38,097 nt of DNA from Chthoniobacterales bacterium (GTDB lineage: Bacteria; Verrucomicrobiota; Verrucomicrobiia; Chthoniobacterales; UBA10450): assembly GCA_025929155.1 (NCBI GenBank), contig JAICMR010000012.1, forward strand, positions 1-38,097. Direction: 5' to 3'. Positions 32,179-38,097 of this stretch are shown here, piece after piece. The first letter of the stretch is position 1; each line of letters starts with the position of its first letter. The notes under the pieces were generated by a model, which was not told the origin of the DNA, made no database searches, and saw nothing but the letters and a program-made list of their open reading frames with translations. The translations under genes and the position numbers were made by a program.

Positions 32179-32982
32179 CTACAGCGGCCGTTTCATCGTT
32201 AGGCGACTGGCGACGCGCAGCAGCACCGCGGGCGTTAGCCTAACGATGGCCATGCCCGCTTTCATCGCCCAGCCGGGAATGACGATCGCACGATCCGATT
32301 CAACTCCTCGGAGCGCGGCAGTGACGACTTCTTCCACCGAGACATAAACGAATTCCGGCCCGAGTTCGTTCTCATTCGGGGAGCGTCGCGCAACCTCCGA
32401 GAATTCCGTCCGCACCGGTCCCGGACAAAGCGCGGTCACGCCAAGTCCGCTGCCGCGCAACTCGGTGCGCAGAGCCTCGGATAAACTGGTGACATAGGCT
32501 TTCGTTGCTGCGTAAACCGCGAAGTTCGCGAGCGGGAGAAAGCTGGCAGACGAGCTCACATTCAGGATCGCACCTCCGTTCCGGCGCGCGATCATCGCCG
32601 GCAACAAGCCGCGCATCAGCCTCGTTAGGGCAACCACGTTCACGAGCATCATCTGGTCGAGCTTCTCCGGGTCCGCCGTCGCAAAGGCGCCGAGATCACC
32701 GAGGCCCGCATTGTTGATCAACAGGTTGATCGAAAGGTGCTCGCGTTCCGTCCAGGCAATTAGGCGGCGGATTTCTTCCGCTTCCGCGAGATCGGCGGGA
32801 TGAACTTCGAGGCGCAGATGCGGATGGAGCGCGCCCAATTCCTCCCTCAATTCCTGCAGCCGATCAGCCCGGCGCGCGACCAGCACGAGCAGCTCGGCAC
32901 GATCGGCAAGTTGCCGCGCAAACTCGCGACCGATCCCCGAGGAAGCGCCTGTGATCAGGGCGCGGCAACCTTCAAGTTTCAT
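32179..32982 (-). CDS. Short-chain dehydrogenase/reductase
   Basis: This 267-residue classical SDR has the NAD(P) motif TGASSGIG near residues 11-18, the structural NNAG, the active-site YAATK (Tyr and Lys) with the upstream SSSAS serine, and CPGPVRTEF after it. It reduces or oxidises an alcohol/carbonyl; the substrate is unknown. Its ATG overlaps the TesA-type stop by four bases, so the two genes are coupled. Two inward-facing exact 9-mers (32196-32204 and 32238-32246) lie 33 bases apart near its 3' end and could pair as a hairpin in the transcript. An 8-mer is at 32622. Confidence 0.92.
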   Translation of the reverse strand: MKLEGCRALITGASSGIGREFARQLADRAELLVLVARRADRLQELREELGALHPHLRLEVHPADLAEAEEIRRLIAWTEREHLSINLLINNAGLGDLGAFATADPEKLDQMMLVNVVALTRLMRGLLPAMIARRNGGAILNVSSSASFLPLANFAVYAATKAYVTSLSEALRTELRGSGLGVTALCPGPVRTEFSEVARRSPNENELGPEFVYVSVEEVVTAALRGVESDRAIVIPGWAMKAGMAIVRLTPAVLLRVASRLTMKRPL

Positions 32983-33614
32983 TCGCTTCCCTTTTTCGTC
33001 AGGAGTGGTTTCAGGATTTTCCAGACATTCTCTGCCACGATTTTGTGACCAGCCGCCGTCGGGTGGATGTGGTCTGGCTGATTCAGGTCGACATGACCGC
33101 CCACGCCGTCGAGCAGGAACGGAATCAACGCTGCGTGATTCCTTGTGGCGAGCTCGGGAAAGACCGCGGCGAATTTCGCTGCATAATCTTCGCCGAGATT
33201 GGGCGGCATCCGCATCCCGGCGATCACGATCTTCACGTGCGGATTCTTCGCTTTCACCTTGTCGATGATTGCCTGCAGGTTTTTCTCCGTTTGCTCGACC
33301 GGCAGACCGCGGAGGCCGTCATTCGCGCCGAGTGCGAGCACGAGAACGTCGATCGGTTTCTGCAAAATCCAGTCAAGGCGGCTCAAGCCGCCGGCCGACG
33401 TCTCGCCGCTCAGTCCGGCATTAATCACGTCGAAGGGCAGATGGCTCGCGCGGATTTTCTCCTGGATCAGCGCGGGATAAGCCTGCGACTCCTGCACACC
33501 CAGACCGGCGGTGAGACTATCGCCGAGGAACAGGATCGTGCCGCCGCGGACGGGGCCTGCGCAACAGAAGAGAAAAAGCGCCAATCCGAAAGTCTGCCGG
33601 GCCAATTTCCTCAT
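32979..33614 (-). CDS. tesA: SGNH/GDSL esterase, TesA type
   Basis: This 211-residue exported hydrolase has a signal peptide (LARQTFGLALFLFCCAGPVRG). It has the SGNH blocks in order: FLGDSLTAGLG (catalytic Ser), NAGLSGETSAG (oxyanion Gly), LGANDGLRG (oxyanion Asn) and DHIHPTAAGH (catalytic Asp and His). TesA is a periplasmic thioesterase/lysophospholipase with wide specificity. I set the start at ATG 33614. Longer starts would extend into the divergent ABC gene at 33665. The divergent pairing with ybbA/ybbP-type genes is the same as in E. coli, which supports the name. Confidence 0.92.
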   Translation of the reverse strand: MRKLARQTFGLALFLFCCAGPVRGGTILFLGDSLTAGLGVQESQAYPALIQEKIRASHLPFDVINAGLSGETSAGGLSRLDWILQKPIDVLVLALGANDGLRGLPVEQTEKNLQAIIDKVKAKNPHVKIVIAGMRMPPNLGEDYAAKFAAVFPELATRNHAALIPFLLDGVGGHVDLNQPDHIHPTAAGHKIVAENVWKILKPLLTKKGSE

Positions 33615-33664
33615 GCGCGACGAACTTTCATCGCGTAAGCAAGACGCGGCGCCCTGCACCGTCA

Positions 33665-34339
33665 ATGAGCTCGATCCCAATTCTCGACCTCCGGAGCCTA
33701 ACGAAGAGCTACGCGACCGGCGGGAATCAGCTGACCGTTCTACGCGATGTTTCTTTCACGCTCGCGCAAGGCGCGACCTGCGCGATTCTCGGGCCCTCGG
33801 GAAGTGGGAAGACGACCTTGCTCGGCCTCGCGGCGGGACTTGATCAGCCGACTTCCGGCACCGTTTTCCTGAATGGGATTTCGTTAGGCGAAATCAGCGA
33901 GGATGAGCGGGCCCGGGTCCGGAATGCGCAGGTGGGATTTGTCTTTCAGAATTTCCAGCTTATCCCGACGCTGACCGCGCTCGAGAACATCACGGTGCCG
34001 ATGGAACTTCGCGGCGACCGTGGCGCTCGCGAGCTGGCGGGCGAGCTTCTCCAGCGCGTCGGATTAAGTGACAGGGCGGATCATTATCCCGCCCAACTGT
34101 CCGGCGGCGAACAGCAGCGGATCGCCCTCGCCCGGGCGTTCATCAATCGGCCGAAGATTCTTTTCGCCGACGAGCCGACTGGGAACCTGGATGCGGACAC
34201 GAGCCAGCGTGTAATCGAGATCATGCTCGAACTGAATCGCACCGACGGCACGGCGCTCGTCCTCGTGACGCACGATCCGGAAGTAGCGCGGCTGACGGAG
34301 CGGACAATTCGGCTGCGAAATGGAGAGATGTCGGCATGA
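33665..34339 (+). CDS. ybbA: ABC transporter ATPase, YbbA/LolD type
   Basis: This 224-residue ABC ATPase has Walker A GPSGSGKT, the Q-loop FQNFQLIP, the signature LSGGEQQRIALARA, Walker B ILFADEPTGNLD and the H-loop VTHD. The size and NLDADTS region place it in the LolD/MacB group that powers FtsX-like permeases. YbbA works with YbbP and is coupled by position to TesA, possibly extracting lipids or hydrophobic molecules. The ATG at 33665 is divergent from tesA with 50 bases between start codons. Two 9-mers lie inside (33696 as Leu-Thr and 33881 as Ser-Leu-Gly). The permease gene starts 199 bases downstream. Confidence 0.92.
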   Translation: MSSIPILDLRSLTKSYATGGNQLTVLRDVSFTLAQGATCAILGPSGSGKTTLLGLAAGLDQPTSGTVFLNGISLGEISEDERARVRNAQVGFVFQNFQLIPTLTALENITVPMELRGDRGARELAGELLQRVGLSDRADHYPAQLSGGEQQRIALARAFINRPKILFADEPTGNLDADTSQRVIEIMLELNRTDGTALVLVTHDPEVARLTERTIRLRNGEMSA

Positions 34340-34505
34340 GGAAAGCGGCGCACCCACTACTTCATCCGCAGCGCAAAACGGCGAAGCCGAAGAATCCCGC
34401 GCACCTTCCCGGAAGCTCCGCTGCAGAAACAATCAACCGGGGGCGGATTGATTGGGCAGTCCGCGCGCACGGCGCCTTTGATCGATCTCTTCAAGGAGGA
34501 CCGGC

Positions 34506-34544
34506 GGGATCCTTCGGCTTCGCTCCGCTCCGCTCAGGATGACG
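34506..34544. repeat. REP-like repeat overlapping the ybbP start
   Basis: A 39-bp element running from GGATCCTTCG to CGCTCAGGATGACG is mirrored, in inverted orientation, at 37095-37133. The two copies share the 14-bp end CGCTCAGGATGACG and the GGATCC-TCG end. Elements of this type are dispersed in many bacterial genomes. Here the element contains the AGG and ATG used to start the permease gene. Confidence 0.65.
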
Positions 34545-37082
34545 ACTTTTTCTTTCATCCTTCGCATGGCCTGGCGCGACAGCCGATCGAGCCGGCGCCG
34601 GCTTCTGTTGTTTTCCATTTCAATCTCGTTAGGCGTGGCCGCATTGATCGCGATTGGTTTGTTCCGTGTCAGCCTCGCGCAGGCGATCGACGATCAGGCG
34701 CGGGCATTGTTAGGCGCGGATCTGGTGGTGGAAAGTTCTCAGCCCTTTACGCAGGAGCAGGAGCGCGTCCTGCATTCGTTAGGCGAGACGCAGGCGCGCG
34801 AGGTGCGCTTCCGGACGATGGCGCTTTTCCCGAAGAGCGGCGGGACGCGGCTTGTTCATCTACGTGCGCTCGGCGGCGGTTTCCCATTTTACGGAAAGAT
34901 GGAAACCGCCCCGGCTGCGGCTGCGCAAAGTTTTCGGAACGGCGGTCAGGCTGTGCCTGAAGAAAGCCTGCTTCTTCAGTTTCACGCGCAACCGGGCGAC
35001 CCGATCAAGATCGGCGACCTCACGCTTACGATCGCGGGGGCGCTGACGAAAATGCCGGGCGAAGCGTCGCCCGCCGCGAGCTTCGCGCCTCGCATTTACA
35101 TTCCGCTGCAAAACCTCGCGCAGACGAATCTACTCAAACCGGGTAGCCTCGCGCGCTACCTGGATTTCGTGAAATTCGCGCCGGGCGTTGATGTCGCGGC
35201 GGAGATCAAAAAACTTGCGCCGAGCATCGAAAGCGCCGGCTTGGAATACGACACGGTCGCGAAGCGAAAGAAGGATCTCGGGGAAGCGCTCGACAATCTT
35301 TATCGTTTCCTCAATCTCGTCGGCTTCATCGCCTTGCTGCTCGGCGCGGTCGGTGTGGCCAGCGCGATCCAGGCACACCTCCAGCAAAAAGTGCGGACGG
35401 CGGCGGTGCTTCGCTGCCTCGGCGCGGCCGGGCGCACGACGGTTTTCGTTTACTTGATTCAGGCGGTCGCGCTCGGCGTGATCGGCGCGGTCGTCGGCGC
35501 AGCGCTTGGCCTAACGATGCATCAACTGCTCCCGGGCGCGTTGCAAAAGTACATCCCGTTCACGCTCCCGACCGCGATCATCTGGGCCCCGGTCGGGCGC
35601 GGAATGGGCATGGGATTGGCGGTCTGCGTTCTCTTCGCGCTCCCACCGCTCTTGCGGTTTCGCCGCGTTTCGCCGCTGCTCACCTTGCGCGCGTCGGTCG
35701 ATAAAAATGCGGCGGCTGCGAAGGCGGACTCTGCGCTTTGGTTTACTTATTTGGCGATCGCTTTGGGCCTGACTGCGTTCGCCATTTCGCAGTCAGAAAA
35801 ATGGAGCGACGGACTCTGGATCGCAGGCGGTCTGGGACTGGCCGTGCTCGTCCTGATGGGCATGGCGAAGCTCCTGATTTTTCTGGTGCGCAAGCTTCTG
35901 CCACAGCGCTGGAGCTTTGTCGTGCGCCAGGGGCTGGCGAATCTCCACCGGCCGAACAACCGGACGCTGCTCCTGACGCTGTCGTTAGGTTTGGGCACCT
36001 TTTTGCTTCTGAGTATTTACCTGACGCGCGACGTGCTGCTCTCGCAGTTCAAGTCGATCGACGCGCAAAATCAGCCGAACATTTTCCTCTTCGATATCCA
36101 GCCGGCGCAGACGAGCGGCGTGGCTGCACTCGTTAGGCAGCAGGGTCTGCCGGTCATCCAGCAGGCGCCGATCGTGACCATGCGTCTCGTGGAAGTGAAA
36201 GGCCGGAAGTCGTCGGAAATTTTGAAAGACCCGCACCGAACCGCGCCGGAATGGGAACTCGAGCGGGAATATCGCTCGACCTATCGAGACAAGATGAGCG
36301 AGACGGAGAAGCTGACGGCTGGGAAATGGATCGGCCATCTGGACTACCAACCGGGCGAGGTCGTGCCGATCTCGGTCGAGGAAGGAATCGGAAAGGATCT
36401 TGGCCTAACGATCGGTGACGAGCTGGTTTTCGATGTCCAGGGTGTGCCGATCAAATGTCGCGTGGCCAGCTTGCGGAAAGTCGATTGGAAACGATTCCAG
36501 ACAAATTTCTTCGTCGTGTTCCCGACTGGTGTGCTCGAAAATGCGCCGACGTTTAACGTGCTTGTGAGCCGGGTGCCGACGCCGGCCGCCTCGGCGAAAT
36601 TGCAAAACGCGGTCGTGCAAAAGTTCCCGAATGTTTCCGCGATGGATCTCACTTCCGTGATCGAAACGGTCGATTCGATCCTGACGAAAGTTGCGCTCGT
36701 CATTCGGATCATGTCGCTCTTTGTCGTCGGCACGGGATTGATTGTGCTTGGGAGCACGATCTGGAGCGGGCGCTATCAGCGGCTGAAGGAAAGCGTGCTC
36801 CTGCGCACGCTGGGCGCGACGCGGCGGCAGATCTGGGAAATCCTGACCGCGGAATATTTGTTCCTCGGCTTGCTGGCGAGCGGGACCGGGATCGTGCTCG
36901 CGATTCTCGCGAGCTGGGCGCTCGCGGTATTCGCATTCAAACTCACTTACACGCCATCGCTCTGGCCGATTCTTGTCGCGGCGATCGTGGTGAGCGCGCT
37001 GACCGTTGCCGTCGGTTTGCTCACGAGTTACGGAATCGGGAGCACGCCTCCGCTCGCGATTTTGCGTGACGAATTGGATTAG
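34539..37082 (+). CDS. ybbP: FtsX-like ABC permease, YbbP type
   Basis: This 847-residue permease has ten or so helices: one near the N-terminus (LLLFSISISLGVAALIAIG), a large outer domain, three helices at about 255-380, four in the middle, a second outer domain and three FtsX helices at the end. It has the RxxSRRRLLLF N-terminus conserved in YbbP. It partners the ATPase before it, and the divergent TesA lies across the promoter. The start ATG lies inside a REP-like repeat, yet the next residues (FILRMAWRDSR) match the family, so the start is right or within a few codons. Seven 8- or 9-mer copies of the iterated motif fall in this one gene, the densest run in the window. Confidence 0.92.
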   Translation: MTTFSFILRMAWRDSRSSRRRLLLFSISISLGVAALIAIGLFRVSLAQAIDDQARALLGADLVVESSQPFTQEQERVLHSLGETQAREVRFRTMALFPKSGGTRLVHLRALGGGFPFYGKMETAPAAAAQSFRNGGQAVPEESLLLQFHAQPGDPIKIGDLTLTIAGALTKMPGEASPAASFAPRIYIPLQNLAQTNLLKPGSLARYLDFVKFAPGVDVAAEIKKLAPSIESAGLEYDTVAKRKKDLGEALDNLYRFLNLVGFIALLLGAVGVASAIQAHLQQKVRTAAVLRCLGAAGRTTVFVYLIQAVALGVIGAVVGAALGLTMHQLLPGALQKYIPFTLPTAIIWAPVGRGMGMGLAVCVLFALPPLLRFRRVSPLLTLRASVDKNAAAAKADSALWFTYLAIALGLTAFAISQSEKWSDGLWIAGGLGLAVLVLMGMAKLLIFLVRKLLPQRWSFVVRQGLANLHRPNNRTLLLTLSLGLGTFLLLSIYLTRDVLLSQFKSIDAQNQPNIFLFDIQPAQTSGVAALVRQQGLPVIQQAPIVTMRLVEVKGRKSSEILKDPHRTAPEWELEREYRSTYRDKMSETEKLTAGKWIGHLDYQPGEVVPISVEEGIGKDLGLTIGDELVFDVQGVPIKCRVASLRKVDWKRFQTNFFVVFPTGVLENAPTFNVLVSRVPTPAASAKLQNAVVQKFPNVSAMDLTSVIETVDSILTKVALVIRIMSLFVVGTGLIVLGSTIWSGRYQRLKESVLLRTLGATRRQIWEILTAEYLFLGLLASGTGIVLAILASWALAVFAFKLTYTPSLWPILVAAIVVSALTVAVGLLTSYGIGSTPPLAILRDELD

Positions 37083-37094
37083 CGCGCGACTGAG

Positions 37095-37194
37095 CGTCAT
37101 CCTGAGCGAGCCGCAGGCATAGTCGAGGGATCCTGATAGGCTGCTGGGGCGCTTTCGTGCCGTATTTCCCACCGTCGAGGCTCGGGATCCCTCG
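37095..37194. repeat. REP-like repeat and inverted partner between convergent genes
   Basis: CGTCATCCTGAGCG (37095-37108) begins a 39-bp element ending in GGGATCC at 37133. This is the inverted copy of the element at 34506-34544. CGAGGGATCC (37124-37133) also pairs perfectly with GGATCCCTCG (37185-37194) across a 51-base spacer, which could form a long cruciform or bidirectional transcript end between ybbP and the pseudouridine synthase gene. Confidence 0.6.
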
Positions 37195-37218
37195 GCCGGG
37201 GTCGGGGATAACGGCCCT

Positions 37219-37905
37219 CTACGACCGCAACTTAGTCAGCTCGAGTTTCGTTAGGGGACGCCAGGCGCCGCGCGGCATTTCGCCCAGCCGCAGGTGGCCG
37301 AGACGCGTGCGGACGAGCCGCTTCACGTCGTAGCCGACCGCATAAAACATGCGACGGATTTGCCGGTTCATCCCCTGCTGCAAAATTACTCGGAGCCTTG
37401 TCGGCCCGATTGCCTGAACGCGCGTGAGCCTGGCGCGTTTGCCGTCGAGAAAGACGCCGACCCGCAATTTTTCCGCGAGCTTTGGGTCCCACAGTCGATC
37501 GAGGGTCACCTCGTATTCCTTTTCCACCTTGTAGCGTGGATGCGTGAGATGCTGTGCGAGATCGCCGTCGCTCGTGAGTAAAAGCAGCCCTTCGGTTTGC
37601 GCATCGAGTCGGCCGATGTTGAAGAGCCGGGAAAACTTCGCGGGCAACAAATCGTAAATCGTATCGGTAGCCTGCGGGTCCCGCCGGGTGCAGACGAAAC
37701 CAGCCGGCTTATAGAGCGCGATGGTGAGCGTTTCTGCCGGCCTAACGAGCCGGTGCCCGACCTTGACGTGATCGTTTGGCTCAACCTGCGTGCTGAAATT
37801 CGTGCAGAGCTGGCCATTGACCGTGACCTGCCCGGCAGCAATGACCTCGTCGCAATGCCGGCGCGAACCGAGCCCAGCGGCGGCGAGGAAACGATTCAGG
37901 CGCAT
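37219..37905 (-). CDS. RsuA/RluB-family pseudouridine synthase
   Basis: This 228-residue enzyme has an S4 RNA-binding domain at the start (MRLNRFLAAAGLGSRRHCDE) and a pseudouridine synthase core with KPAGFVCTRRDP, IGRLDAQTEGLLLLTSDGDL (the catalytic Asp) and QGMNRQIRRMFYAVGYDVKRL. The family modifies a single uridine in 16S or 23S rRNA (RsuA, RluB, RluE, RluF). Which site it modifies cannot be told here. It is convergent with ybbP. An exact 9-mer (37740) and an 8-mer (37248) lie inside. Confidence 0.93.
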   Translation of the reverse strand: MRLNRFLAAAGLGSRRHCDEVIAAGQVTVNGQLCTNFSTQVEPNDHVKVGHRLVRPAETLTIALYKPAGFVCTRRDPQATDTIYDLLPAKFSRLFNIGRLDAQTEGLLLLTSDGDLAQHLTHPRYKVEKEYEVTLDRLWDPKLAEKLRVGVFLDGKRARLTRVQAIGPTRLRVILQQGMNRQIRRMFYAVGYDVKRLVRTRLGHLRLGEMPRGAWRPLTKLELTKLRS

Positions 37906-37989
37906 GAAAAAGCCGGGCGTTCAAAGTTGAAAGTTGAAAGGGAGCCGGCTGCGCGGCCCTCAACCGAAACTCGAAACCCCAACTTCCGC

Positions 37990-38097
37990 CTAGAGATCAG
38001 GCTTCGTCTTCGGCAGGCCGATGACTTTGCTCGAATCGGTCCACTGGTTTCGCTTCTTTAACAATTCGACCCGCTCAAAACGTTTCAAGACGTTGCG
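37990..38097 (-). CDS. PVC small basic protein, C-terminal 35 residues
   Basis: The frame runs from the window edge to TAG at 37990-37992 and reads RNVLKRFERVELLKKRNQW, later VIGLPKTKPDL. This is the conserved end of a short, very basic protein found in Verrucomicrobia and Chlamydiae, with no assigned role. The start is outside the window. It is the clearest lineage marker here and supports a Verrucomicrobiota source. The gene is upstream of and on the same strand as the pseudouridine synthase gene. Confidence 0.85.
   Translation of the reverse strand, partial: RNVLKRFERVELLKKRNQWTDSSKVIGLPKTKPDL

Larger units (their letters stand above)
757..37748. repeat. Highly iterated 9-mer TCGTTAGGC (24 exact copies)
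   Basis: Exact copies on the plus strand start at 2914, 3175, 7329, 9071, 16258, 18748, 19399, 23507, 25304, 32196, 33881, 34626, 34776 and 36130. Copies in the opposite orientation (GCCTAACGA on plus) start at 757, 2190, 10382, 24446, 29453, 32238, 33696, 35509, 36403 and 37740. Six more sites match only the first eight bases: 17276, 20843, 21591, 32622, 35982 and 37248. Chance expectation for a 9-mer on both strands is about 0.3. The flanks are not conserved. Inside genes it encodes Ser-Leu-Gly, Val-Arg, Leu-Thr or Pro-Asn depending on frame. It behaves like an uptake or marker sequence rather than a protein motif. Confidence 0.9.

Noticed and set aside
757-37748. Reading the iterated 9-mer as a Chi or KOPS-like polar signal.
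   Set aside because: Orientation is close to even (14 to 10) in a 37-kb stretch, whereas such signals are strongly strand-biased on one replichore. The window alone cannot fully exclude it if the replication terminus lies here.

Overview
This window is a GC-rich bacterial chromosome segment (I did not compute the base composition). It most likely comes from the Verrucomicrobiota. The best lineage marker is the truncated gene at the right edge (37990-38097, minus). Its last 35 residues match the small basic protein found in the Verrucomicrobia/Chlamydiae group. The rest is an ordinary soil- or water-type Gram-negative gene set: a TonB-dependent receptor, signal-peptide cupredoxins, a LolD/YbbA-type ABC transporter and a TesA-type esterase. 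No rRNA, tRNA, CRISPR array, prophage or intact insertion sequence was recognised.

Layout. 1-794 holds no gene I can support. 795-8091 carries a tandem universal stress protein, an M50/CBS site-2-type protease, a 54-residue SFPASDPP protein, an NhaR-type LysR regulator, a small ORF, a ribosome hibernation factor, an Rnk-type protein, TerC and NnrS. 8132-10293 holds two FNR-type boxes that flank NnrS, a newly noticed 58-residue basic protein and a group III truncated hemoglobin, with an aldo/keto reductase between them. 10293-14533 has a DUF4142 protein, a cupredoxin, a diacylglycerol-kinase-like protein and a large cupredoxin/beta-propeller protein. 14691-15420 is a patch of broken genes: a NirK 3' end, a frameshifted hemerythrin and a kinase fragment. 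15584-22710 contains SodC, a FrnE/DsbA-type oxidoreductase, a DoxX-NirK fusion, a BNR/sialidase-like secreted protein, a TonB receptor and a small HPCxLC membrane protein. 22723-26758 has a membrane protein, a GH15 glucosidase, a ferredoxin-reductase-type flavoprotein and a DoxX protein. 27250-32982 has a membrane protein, a thioredoxin-NhaA fusion, a badly broken phospholipase D/cardiolipin-synthase-like gene, an FMN reductase and a short-chain dehydrogenase. 32979-37905 has the tesA/ybbA/ybbP arrangement and an RsuA-family pseudouridine synthase.

How the genes work together. Several genes point to copper-dependent nitrite reduction and nitric oxide handling. These are a NirK with all copper ligands, NnrS, a truncated hemoglobin, cupredoxins that could donate electrons, and a hemerythrin remnant. 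Two FNR/Nnr-like palindromes sit at the promoters of NnrS and the hemoglobin. SodC, the TonB receptor, the HPCxLC protein and the CECC-containing BNR protein may supply or use copper; that part is inference. Two DoxX-type modules and a shared 22-bp operator (upstream of DUF4142 and of DoxX) suggest a redox or envelope-stress regulon.

The most striking signal is not a gene. A non-palindromic 9-mer, TCGTTAGGC, occurs 24 times on the two strands, where about 0.3 would be expected by chance. A further six sites match its first eight bases. It lies inside genes in several frames, and in several places it carries stop codons at gene ends. It is dense in housekeeping genes and absent from several stretches of accessory genes. 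This is the pattern of a DNA-uptake-type sequence.
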